Shown: in pieces, positions 12,101-24,100 of the stretch | Position numbering within the stretch: position 1 is the stretch's first letter | How the letters are laid out: each line of letters opens with the position of its first letter | Source of the DNA: Volvox africanus | Taxonomy: Eukaryota > Chlorophyta > Chlorophyceae > Chlamydomonadales > Volvocaceae | Length of the DNA: 64,000 nt | Direction: 5' to 3' | Assembly: GCA_030268105.1 (NCBI GenBank) | Contig: BSDZ01000112.1 | Location: 248,001-312,000 of the forward strand | Notes under the pieces: model-generated | What the model was told of the DNA's origin: nothing | The model's database searches: none | What the model saw: only the letters and a program-made list of their open reading frames with translations | Program-made: the position numbers and the translations under genes

Positions 12101-15100
12101 GTTCATTCATATGCAATAGTCATTCATGCGTCATCAAGATAACACTTCGCCTCGTAGGGTCGCATCGACCTACGCATCGGCGGGAACGAACCGTAGCACA
12201 ACAGAACCCCATGGAGATGTGGACGGCTGAATGAGGCCTTTACTTAAAAGGTCCTCTACCTGTCGTTTCACCTCCTATATCTCCTGTGGAGACAGTCAAT
12301 ACATTTGTAAAAAGACGATTACAAAGGTAGGGTTCTGCTGGAAAGCATTTCAAAGATGTTGTTGGTGGTGGTGGTAATTCCACTTGCGCTACCCCTGCGA
12401 TAGGATTATCATCAGTTGATTTAATAATTGGAGTATTTTGTTGCATTTCTCGAACAACCACCAGCATTCCTGGTATCTTTTCCTTGATTGCTCGTTTAGC
12501 CACACTTGCGGACATAAGATCTGGTGTAGTTGTTGATGCTATTAGTGCGCAGACAGGATGCATCACTTGGACTCCTGCATTCTCCTCCCCAACTGAATTC
12601 TTTTTACCTTCGAGAATACGCTAATAGCTGGATAGGTTTCCATGGTTTCCATAGGTTGCCATTCGTTACGGAGAAGGCAAGTGAGTCTAAAACATGTAAT
12701 AATGCTCCATTGGCTTATAACCAATCCATACCCAGGGTTAATTGGATTCCTGGTAGAAGATTTGACATAACTAAAGCTCGAACCCTGCCAAAGTACTCAG
12801 GAACTTGGAGAGCCAAGTCTGTTTGACCCTTAATTTGGGAACTTTCTTCCCATTGGCTTCAACATCTAAGGCAGGTCCATTGATTAGGTTGCCTGTATTA
12901 ATTACTGATGCGCCAACAATGGTATAGCTAGCACCAGTATCCACAAGTGCAGTGACATCAAAGGCTCCTATTTTACACTTGAAGAAGAGTATAGGAGTTA
13001 TCTGGTTCTGCCACCCGGAGACGAGGTTGTTCTGGTGGGTCATATCACACTTGAATTGTTCTGTCTGTACTAATATATTTTCTACCACCTTCCTCAGTAG
13101 GAAAAGTGAATAGTTGGGTTCCTTTTGGATACTCACAGAGCAAGGTCATACCTTTTATAATCTTTTCAAATTTATTTGTTTTAGGCAAGACAAATACAGC
13201 ACTCAAATGGGCTGTTTGCTTTACAGTGCTTATAATGACTGATCCACTGCAGTGCCTGCTCAAGGCGTGCATTCACCCATACATGCTCACCCATAACCTT
13301 GTGCTTAAAGAATGATTTATGTGGTGAAGCATAGACCGAGCAATGAGAATTGGAGCCATCATCTTTACATGCCGCATCTAATGTGAATTCCCGTCCTGTC
13401 ATAGCCTGGATACGGAGGAATCCTGCTCGGCTAAACGTTTGCTCTTGCAAGCTTGCGTGCCCTGATGAGGTAACACTGCTCTCTCTGGCCCTCAAGTCCA
13501 TTTCGGACACAGCGGAGTCTCTGCCCAAACCATCACGCTGTGCAACCTCCTAGTGTTTGCGCTGGTGGTGTTTGTTGCACTTGCACCACTGCGCGGGCTC
13601 CTTTTTCTCTGGCAAGTCCTCCTCCTTCACGCAATGCCAGCAGTAGCCCTTGTCGAAGCAGATCTCCTGGAGGTCGTTCTCCAGTGCCTGCTCCCGGTTG
13701 CCCTCCGGTCGTGCGGTCTTGTTCCGCTTAGCCAACCGCTCTGCCATCAGTGACTGCAGGATTTGGGTTTGCAGGATTTATGAGAGGATTAAAGGGATTT
13801 GTAAGTTGGCTTTTTGCCATATTTTTGAGGCCTGGATGAGCCTTTACCATGCTTATTGTTATATGGGCGCTTTTTAGCATAAGCCACATGTGGCTCTTCT
13901 TCTGACCCAGTGCTTTCACAGCAGTTCATCTGATTCAAAGGTCAGACCTGCTTAGTCTGCCTGATTTGTTTGTGGAGCCGTCGCTGCTGCTACTGTAGCT
14001 GTGACCCGCGCGGCCTTAGCCACTTTGATGCAGTGATCTGCAGCACATGCTGCTTTAATTGCAGATCCAAGCGTCTTATGATGTTGATTATCCTCATTTT
14101 CTGCCGCAGCTTTAGCTAAGCTTGGTTGCATATGAGTAAAGAACCAGGAGATTTTACCTGTTCCTGCCATGTCTGGGGCAACTAGAAGAATGAGCAAAAA
14201 CTTTTGCACATATTCTGAGATGGTCATGCCCGGAGTTTGTACTGCCTCCTTACGCTGAAGCCGTTCACATGCTTCTGATAGCTCATGCATATACGTGGGA
14301 TCACTGAATGCTTTTTTGAATTCCTGCGCTAAGGCATCCCCATCTAAGGTAGCACCATTTATCTGGTAATACTGCTGCAGGCTGTCAAACCACTTGCTAG
14401 CGGCTCCTTGCAGGAAGAATTTAAAATTACTTACATTATTTATGCTGGCAAGTTTCATGTACTATACTATGGCATTGTACGACAGATATCAACTACCGAA
14501 AGTAAGATATTTATACGCCTAAAAGAGATAAAAAGTATAAAAATAACTTACATAAAGATAACTCAATATAAAAGATAATATCTACGATTACTAGACAACC
14601 TATTCATAGCGGTAGCAATAAATATAGTAAATAAACAAATGAATAAAAACAAGAGGTCAAGAACAATCTTTTGAAAAATAATATTAATAATCCTTCTTAT
14701 TATATATTCTTGATTATTCAGGAAATAAAAAGTATGTCATGTATAACAAATCCCGTTCAAGGATGATCTTTTTAATCGTAATGTGAGGGGTTTGTCCATT
14801 TGTCCGTCTGTCTGTCTGTCCGTCCGTCTGTCTGTCTGTCTGTCTGTCCAGCAAGCACTAGCCCTGCATTGGTGCAACGATCATCAGATCACCAGCAGCA
14901 CTTGTCAGAGCCGCATCTTGTGCGCTGCCGACATATATATATGCTCAGTATTATGTTAACAGATATTTGCTTTTGTGCATGTATTCTGAAGTCCTTTTTG
15001 TTTGCCGTACGCTTTTCTGCTGCCCTGCTGTTCATGGGCTCCTCCCTAACACCCCCAACACGGCAGGACGTGGCGGCGGCAGCCTCGCGTCTTCTTGCGG

Positions 15101-18100
15101 CAAGGGTCGGGATGCATATGGACCAAAAGTTCGAATCAGACGCCAGACCCAGACCCAGACCCCAGACTCCAGATTCAGCGCCGAGCAGGAGTCGAAACAC
15201 AGCCACTCGCAAAGAGGACCTCACCACGCACCCGTCAGGACCGGCCGCCATCGTCGACTCTGAGGCCAAGGCATCCGACTCTGCGGTCAGCTCAGTATCA
15301 TCCCCTAGCTGTGCTCCCACGCTGAAATCGCTACAGGCCGCTGCGGTCAGGATGCTGCCGGCAATGCGGGCCAGGGATGCTGTCGTTACTTTGGAGGTGT
15401 TGCGGCGGCTCAAGCTGCCGCCATCAGCGGTGCCGCCAGGGGAGCTATCCGCCGCCGGACAGGGCCTCATCCTCGGCGCGGCGGAGTTATCGGACTCGGA
15501 GTTGCAGGCGGCGGTGGCGGTGGCGGCGTGGGTGGTGGCGGGGCACGACCGGTCGCATGGAGCACGGCGGGCAAGTGGCCGGCGGCCGCCGTCCCCGCGG
15601 GCCGCCTCCGTGTGGCCGTGGTACGTTCGGAGTGGTGGCAGTAGCGGCGGAGGTGACGGGTCTGTTAGCACTGCGCTGGGGACCCGTTCATCAGCATCCG
15701 CGCGGGGTCTGCAGCAGGGTCAGGTGGATACTGTGGGTGCCTTGGGCAATGAGCTCGTAGCACGGGAGCGCCTACGAAGAGCACACGCTGCCGCCGCTGC
15801 CGCCGCTGCCGCCACTACCCCAATGGCCACAATGGTCGATAGGACAGCAACAGCGGCAGGGAAAGCTGCGGCCAAACCTGCTCCTGTAGCGGCGGGAGTA
15901 GATGCGGCATCGGCAAGGGCGATGCATGACGTCCATAGATGTACAGAATCCACTTCACCGCCTGCAATTGACGCCTCTGCTGCCACGGCCGCCGCCACTG
16001 CTCTCGCTACCAGCCCAATTCTCACTGCGCTCCGCACCCTCCGCCGTGCAAATATGACCCACTCGCGCTTGGCGCTGGCAGCGCTGGGAGTGTTGCCGGA
16101 ACAGGATCGGTACGGAGACATTGGAGATGGTTTCCATGCTGGTTCCGGAGCAGTGGGACAGCGATCGAGTGGGTCGCTGCCTCCGCTGTCGGCTGTCCGT
16201 GAGAGGCTAAGGGAGGGCCTGCTCGGTGCCGACGACCTGGTGGAGCTGCTGAATTTGGCGGCAAGGCACATTCCGCCATGGCAGGACACGCCACCGGGGC
16301 CGCCGATTGCAGTGGCTCCGCCCGTCGTGCCAGTGCGGCAGACAACACGTTGGACCGGAGGAGTTAGCGGAGGTGGTTCCGGAGCAAACTTGGCGCTGCA
16401 GCTAGTGATCTTCCTTCGCAAGGAGCTGCTGGGCGTGTTGCGGGATGTGGAGGACAGGGAGGGGGAGATGCCGCTCACGTTGCTCCTCCGAGCGCTACAG
16501 GTGCATACGCGGTGTCCGGTCACATGGCATCTCCGCCGGAGGCATTACTTTTGGGAATTTGGGGGTTTAGATATTTTCAGATACTGGATATGTCTTATTC
16601 AGATACAGATTTATCGCACAACAGAGCGTCCCTTACGTTTTTAGCTTCGACGTTTTATCATTTTCCTTTTACCATGTTTATATTTCATTAATCATGAGTC
16701 ATAACTAAAATCAATAAACGAAAGGAGTATAACGACACATTAGAAGATGTCGAAAAATTCCCATCATGCACATTGCTTTGGCGTTGGCTTGCCCGTGCCT
16801 TGCCGTACCTTCCGTACCTTCCCCTGCGAATTTCCGCGTTAACTTTGAAACATATAAATTTCAAGTTTCGGTTGTTAAATAAGTCTTACGTCCATGCCTT
16901 CGGCGATTCCAGGAGGTGGCTGCCAGGCCCTTGACCCGGGAGAGTCTCTGGGCCCTCGGCGTCAAGGACACGGTGGAGTACCAGATTCGGTTGATCAATG
17001 CCGTACATCACGGTTTGATGGGTGAATTGCGTAGCGGTCAGGCAGAACACGTCAGCATTAGTGGCGGCCCCGTCAATCGTCTAGCTGACGGTGCGCTGCG
17101 TTCTGCAGCCAGTGACGACGGCATTGGTGGCAGCGGCGGTACCATCACCAAGGAAGCCGATGGCGGCGGCGACGAAGTTGTCAGGCTCCGTTTGTGCCGC
17201 AACACCGACATTATGCCGGAAGCTGTTGGCGGCGGTGGTGTCGCCACTGCCGCTGCTGGCGGTAATGGCAGCAGCGGTATGGCTTGGTATGGCAAGTATA
17301 GGAGGGCCTTATTATCCACGCTTGCGAGTATGGAGGTTGCCGTACAGCTGCCGAAGCTTGGCACGAGCTACATTCCGGCCGCAGAGGACCTTATGACAGC
17401 CGCCTCCGCTGCGGTGGAGGACATGTTGCCGTACGCGCCCGCGGCGACGGCGAAAGGTGAGCTGACAGGCCAGCGGGCTGCGGCCCTGGCGGCACGCCTC
17501 GTTACAGTCCATCGGTCCTATGCCGCAGTGCTTACAGCCACGGGAGCGAAGGGGCAGTTCCCCCTGCCGTCGCCGCCAACGGCGACGGTAGCGCTAGCGG
17601 AGGCGCTGCCTCAGCGGCAACGGGAAAAACATCGCGACATTTCTCTGCGGCAGCCGGCCCCGCAGCAGCCACAGCAACCACAGCAGCCACAGCAGCCACA
17701 GCAGCAACACCGTGTGACGTCGCCGGCGGCTGTTCTGGACCAGCTGTCACAAATCTCCCGATCCGCTGTGCGGTGTCTGCTGCTCCCGTTGGACGATGCG
17801 GCCTTCCTGTTGGCGTTGGAACGCCACCCCGAGCTACTGCAGGCCGGCGGCGATGAGGTGCTGCCGATGCGAGAGCCACCGCAGCAGCCGCCGGTGACAC
17901 CGCAGCAAGGGAGGCCGATGTCAGAAAGCCCAGAAAGCCCTCAGTCGCTTGCGCCAACGATGAAGGCTGATAATGATGGTTTGGATGTGAAGAGGTGTCA
18001 GCCAGCCAGCCTTTCTCCTCCGCCACCTTCCCGGAACCAGACCCTCAAATCCAGGGAGGTTCCGGGGCCTTATGCCCCCGCCGATGACGGCTTTGCGCTT

Positions 18101-21100
18101 CTTCAGTCAGCATACCGGGCTGCCAGCGGCGCCGCCGCTGACGGCAGCATGGCGATGACGGCGGCGGTGCAGTCGGCAGCATCAGCGGCAGCGATACAGC
18201 AACCGCCATCGAGGACGTGGCCATCTTCCAGCGGCGGAAGCGGAGGCGGAGGTGGAGGCGGAGGCGGAGGCGGAGGCGGAGGCGGAGGCGGAGGCGGAGG
18301 CGGAGGCGGAGGCGGAGGCTCGTCGAGGCTTGATGACGCCCTGTGGCGGACGCCAGCGCTATTTCTGTCCTCTGCGCCGCACCTGCTGGGTCGCCTGCCG
18401 CGGATGAGGACGCTGGAGCCGGCTCAGCGGGACATCAACATGCGCCTGGCGGCCATACTAGGAGTAAGCTCTCCCGGGATGTGTCTATATTGCGGACGGG
18501 GAAGACACATGTGCCGCATGTAGATGCATTTGCACGTGTGTACCGTATCAACAGTGTTTGTCGTATGACACCCTTGGACTTCTCCCTAGCCGTACTCCTC
18601 ACGTTTCCCAGACTTGCGATCTCCTGAAGGCCCCCCAACCTCCTTCTGTTCTCCCTCTCCAGATGTTTAGTCGTCCTGAGCGACACTGACAACGAAAGTA
18701 TGATCTAAATGGAAATTTTGGGCATCATTATTTTACCATGTTGGACTTTTCTTACACATTAATAATAGCCATATTAGCTAAGGCATATTCAGATGCATGA
18801 AGCACGATAACGTACTCTCTCCGTAGCCCCTTCCTAAACCGTTTCCTAAATTGCCTTCCGCGTAATTTGCTGTCTCTCTGACCGAAGTGCGCGCTCACAT
18901 CGCCCTCCTTCACCGCGCCCCCTCTTCCCCCGTCCATCTCCTCCCCCACCGAGTTGCAGCGTGCTCCCGCGGATATGAACACAGCCCTGGCCGTCCTGAG
19001 GTTGTCGTACGGCCACAGCCAGGCCATCGCGCTGCCCACGCAGGTAAGCCCGTTCCCACAACAAACATGAAATTTTGGAACTATTTACCAAGCTGGTCAG
19101 GAAATATACGAGAAAGCTGCCAGGAGTAGACAGGGTACGGCTCTCTGCTATTGGAAGGGCTTGCGATTTGTACCGCCGCCGCCGTACCCTGTCGAACGAT
19201 TTGCGGGATATTTCGAGTAGACAACTGTAGATTTATGCCAGTGGCAGGTGCCGACGTACCGACTGTGCAAGTAGCACCGCACAGTGCAAGTATATACAAG
19301 AGTGCATCTCACACCGTTCGGTATGCGACATATTTTCATCGAATATTGGGGTACTGTGGTGCCGCCAGTGGAATATATATATATAATATATAAATTGATA
19401 CAGAATTATTCCATGCTTGCTCTCTGATTTGGGCAGAGATCATTAGAGCTAGTAAGCAAGCTTTTACCAGGTTTAGACGAAAATTCTAGCAAAGCTTTTT
19501 TCTATTTTTGGAAGGCATAAATCCAACTTTGAACTGCAAGCAAAATATTCTCTGGCAACAAAAATCTATTCGTATTAGTGGAAAAGGCGGACCAGAAAAA
19601 CAAAGGTTGTATCGAAGAAGGTTGAGATGGTCGATGCTTCAATAAAGCAGAAAAATATTGCATAACAGCAAATAACGGTAGCACACGATCTAGGTTATCC
19701 TAAACATAGTAAGATAATCAAGAGAGAGATAATAACCGCCGTAACGGTAGCGTCAATAACTCCGTCAGTTATCGTTGAAATTAAATCTTTAGAAATTTCT
19801 GTTTGGTCTGTAATATAGTTTGTGTAAGTTGCAAAAGGGTTATAGTAGAAAATACTATAAACAACTCTGTAGATATATAACCGCGATCTCCAAAAACTTT
19901 GCCATAAATACCAGAAATAGCCATAAATAGCATTTATCCTAATACGATTGTACAACTCTGTATAGTACATACGGTGAGGAATTCTGACAGATTCTGGGTT
20001 AAGATCTGATATATATATATATGATATAATATAATCAGATCTTAACCCAGAATCCGGGATCCAGATCCAGATCCAGATCTACATTGCGAACTAAAGCACG
20101 ACACATATGAGAACCTCACACCGTGCGATATATATCATCATCGCACGGTGTGAGGTTCTCATATGTGTCGTGCTTTAGTTCGCAATGTAGATCTGGATCT
20201 GGATCTGGATCCCGGATTCTGGGTTAAGATCTGATTCCATGTCGCCATATCTCATTTAGTCTCTCACTGCATCTCACGTTCAGTCGCATGGTGGCATCGC
20301 AGGCAGCCTTGCAGCTGGCCTTGGTGGGCCTTTTGCCGGACGCCGGGCCCGTCCAGCTGGATCAAGTGCTGCAACTGGCCACTAAGACCAGGCTGTTCCC
20401 GCCTCCGCTCATACACCGTGCCGCGCGCCGTACACTGGAACTGTACGGCAGCGGTGGCGGCGTTGAGGCTACCACTTCCCCCTCAGCCTCGACAGCCGCA
20501 GAAGGCTGTGGCCGGGGGGCCGGGCATCATGGGACTGAGAGGGGGACCCTTGTGAGGAAAGGAAGGGTCACAACCTCAGGACTTCTGCCACCGGCAATCG
20601 TGGCGGCCGATGGCGGTGGCAGAGGCGCGAATGGAGAAGTAGGTGGCGGAGGCGATGACGGCGACATGTTGCCACTCCGACTAACGAGCCGCCTTGTCCA
20701 CTGTCTCGCGAGCATGTCGCCGGCGACGGAGGTGGACGTGGCGCTCGTACGGTCTGTCGTACAGGTCGCGGCGGGGTTCGCCGTGCGCGCGGCATTGCAA
20801 ACGACAACAGCGTCGGCCGCGTTACCTCAGTCACTTGACGTGGGCATGTCACAGCTACAGGGAGGATTGCACCCGCAACACGAGCAATTGCGCCAGTCAG
20901 CGTCCGTCATGGCGTCGTCCTCGTCCTCGTCGTCGCCACTGCCGCAAGAAACGGAGGGTACGGCGACATCCTTGACGCAATTGGCAATAGACATGGACCG
21001 TACCGCAACGATGGGGCCGCTGGTTTCGGAGCCGGTCGCGGCGGCTTCCGTCGACGTCAAGGAGACAACGGCCCTGCTGGAAGGGCTGGTGCGGGATGTG

Positions 21101-24100
21101 CAGGCGGGTACTGCGATACGGCTCCAGGGAGGAAAGGGGGACGGGCGGTTACCCGGGGGGTATGAACCTTATTGGGTATTGAGCACGTTGTGGTCGAACT
21201 TCGAGGGGGGGAGTGTACGTTCGGCATGGTGCGCCAGACCCAACGGCATGCTCCCATTTAGACGCTTTGTACGGCATACTGAGCCCTTTGACATGCTATA
21301 GCCAATTTAGGCTATATGTACGACATATACATGTATATATATATACACACACATATATATAAACCCTATATATGTAACCTATATATATATAAACCCTATA
21401 TATATTTTTTTATTTATGCACCTTGTGTATTGCTATGACACACACACACACAAATATTTATTTATTTATGCACCCTGTGTATTGCTATGACACATATGTA
21501 GGCCCTATGTAACGGCATGCGCCCGAGTCACCGCAACGCCATCCTTGCCATCATCGCGCCCGTACGGGCTGCAGCAGGGCCACCCTCCGAAGCCACCGCC
21601 GTACAGGTATGGTATCACGTACACCACATCACGGGCTTGCCGGAAGATTGAAGCTTGCTTGGTTTTGTGTTTCCTTTCCTTAACTGACTTGGCGAGAGGT
21701 TGAGCTTTTGGACTATGTTGTAATAAAACCTAACTAATTCGGTACCCGGGTGTACGGATACACGGATGTACGGAGGGAAAGGCGCATCATTCTGCAGACC
21801 GAGGCGAACGCCAAAATGCGAACACGCAATTAAAACGTCGAATCCATCATGAAAACTGAAGCTCCCCCGGTTCCCATCAGCAGCAGCAGCTGTAGCAGCA
21901 ACTCACTTATAGGGGGTAGTGGGACTGGCTTGCAGCCAGTTCCCGTATTCACATATGAATAATTATGCATTTGCATTTATTATTGGGGTTCTTACCTATG
22001 GGGTTCTTAGTCTCGATGGCTCTGATGACGATTCAGGCGCATGTATGTAAACATAAGGAATTAACTTACCCTCGGCTTTCCGCGCCAATCCACTGCACTT
22101 GCGTTATTTTTTCGCGCTGTAGGATTTGTTCGTGGGGCTGCTGGGGCCAGGTCCTGGGCTGGGATCAGCGCTTGGTCAGAGCCAGGCGCGGGCGCCGGGA
22201 GGGCGGCGGCGACGGCGCCCCTCCCTGGTGCAGCTTCAGCTCCTGGCGGCACATCTTCCGCAGCTGGGCTCCACCCCCGGCTTGTCGTGGTTGATGGATA
22301 GGTTAGCATCAGTTGTTGTACAAGCGTCGAAGATTTCACCGTAGGGACTGGGTATCGCGGACGGCATAATTTTTTTGGTGATAAAAACATGCAGCGACAT
22401 ATTTGCCAAATTTATTGTGTTTATTTTGTCGATCAAGTACAGAAAATGAGGATATAAGGAACTCCGGAAATGAAGAGGTTTGGAAGGCCTCGGCATACAG
22501 GCTTAAAACCGGTTCAGGTAGTACGGTAGCCCATATGATGTTAAAGTTGTGTAATGAAACCGTGGAAAAGGGGTTACCTGTCCTCTTCGATTTCGGATGG
22601 TCAGGTACGGTGCCCCTCCCAACTCCCTTCCTCGGATAGGGGAGTGTGAGACTGTGCTTCGTTTGGTTGGTGCGTGCACGGTCTTCAGGGTAGCCCGGGC
22701 TGGTTTGGGATGGTGGATTGGTCGGTGGCGTCAGGACGCTTTGTTGGGACAAGAAAGGGGGTTGTGGGGTTCACGCGCATGACAGCACCAGCGGTCAGAT
22801 TTCTCATTTTCCACTTTTTCAGTGAACCCAACAATGTTTCCCCGCCACCAGCAGCAAGGCCAATATTACACTTAATTCGCGGCCTCCTGGCCTCCTGGCG
22901 GCTACCTGGTTTACGTTCAAATGTTTTCACCTTCCCTACCCTTTTGGACGGAGCTAGACGTCGTCCTCCACCGTCGCAGTTAGCAATCAGACTTTATAGC
23001 AGCGTCACATCAGCAGTGTCGGGTCCCGTTTATTCATCTTCCCCATCTACCCCTCTCACACACCCCTACCGCCCCGCAACCCACGGTGTCATCCTTTTCC
23101 CTCAGGCTGCTGACCGCGTACGAGCCGTACCTGGAGGGAGGCCTGCGGGAGCCCTCCCTGCCGCCTTGGCGGTTGGCCGATACGCTCCTCAGGGCGGCGG
23201 CCCAGTCGGTGCCCACCGTCCGGTTGGAGCTGCTGGAGGGGCTTCACGATCGGGTGGGGCCGCAGCTGGGATGTGTATGTGTGTGTTTTGTTGGTCCCGA
23301 GATAGGGGGGTTTTGCTTCTTTTACCCGAGGCAGTCCCTCCTGACAGTCCGTACTTCCTTCCCCTGCTGTATTTCGGGTCATCCTCATTTCGCCGTTCAC
23401 CCATGTTGACTTGCTTCTTCGAAATCAGTGATGTTCCCAGTAGGAAGGTGGTTCAGCACCCACCAGCAGCAGCTAGTGTAATCTGCCGGATGATCGGTGG
23501 CCTCATCACCTCCATTCCTGGTCGGCTCGTAAATAGATCATTATAACCAGGGTCCTCACCGATCACCATTGGGGGCACGTTCACCCTCAACCAGTAGAAG
23601 GTCTTGAATCCCGAGCTTAGTCGTGATCGATCGAGAACCGCGTGTGTGGGATTTGAGTTATGTATGTGTATATGTGGATGTGGATGTGGGGAACGAGAGT
23701 ATTTTGTTATGCGCAGATAGTGTACACAGCAGTCTCACCAGCGCTATGGAGCGCACCCAAAGAGGACTCGCCCTCGCAGCATTAGCCCTTTCCCTCTTTT
23801 CCATTTGGGCAGGAAAGGGGGCCCCCATCGGGTCCATCATTCCTCCTGCTTGGGGGGCAGGAACTCGCCCCTCACCCGTTCCCCGCGTCGTGGAGTGTTA
23901 AGGTTATTTCCATTATTCAGAATTCCTTCATAGTAAAAAAGTTTATTTTTTAATGTCTTCAGGTACATAGATATCTAGACCTCTTCTCTTGACCAGAAAA
24001 ACAACGTTTAACGCGTACTCATTCGTTTGTTTGCTTGGTTGGTTGGTTGTGCGTGCGTTCCAACAGATCCTTCGGCTCCCGTCTCCCGACCTGATGACGT

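Larger units (their letters stand above)
10087..14458 (-). mobile_element. Degenerate Ty3/gypsy chromovirus with large internal deletion
   Basis: Reading on the minus strand, the order is gag, protease, partial reverse transcriptase, integrase C-terminus, chromodomain: the Ty3/gypsy order. Stops and frameshifts occur throughout. RNase H and the integrase catalytic core are missing: the reverse-transcriptase YLDD region runs almost directly into the integrase C-terminal part near 11005. A purine tract (minus strand; 10092-10100) follows the chromodomain and is directly followed by TGTAACAAAC, the expected polypurine tract and 3' LTR start, so the 3' LTR should extend below 10091. I could not find a matching 5' LTR beyond 14458, so the element looks truncated there. 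It sits antisense in a 5.6-kb intron of the giant gene. A related fragment occurs at 51850-51958. Confidence 0.88.
9452..15066 (+). other. 5.6-kb intron of the giant gene carrying transposons
   Basis: The intron opens with GTGAGA after an AEQQ codon run and closes at a CAG before codons [10 protein letters not shown], phase 0 on both sides. Its bulk is a minus-strand gypsy relic. The 250 bp after the donor hold short AAT repeats, and 14459-14760 is AT-rich sequence without recognisable content. Confidence 0.75.

Noticed and set aside
14889..16523. Long antisense ORFs (14889-15671 and 15720-16523 minus)
   Set aside because: They lie opposite exon 5 of the giant gene (15067-16500), have Ala/Ser/Arg composition from GC skew, and cross its splice sites.
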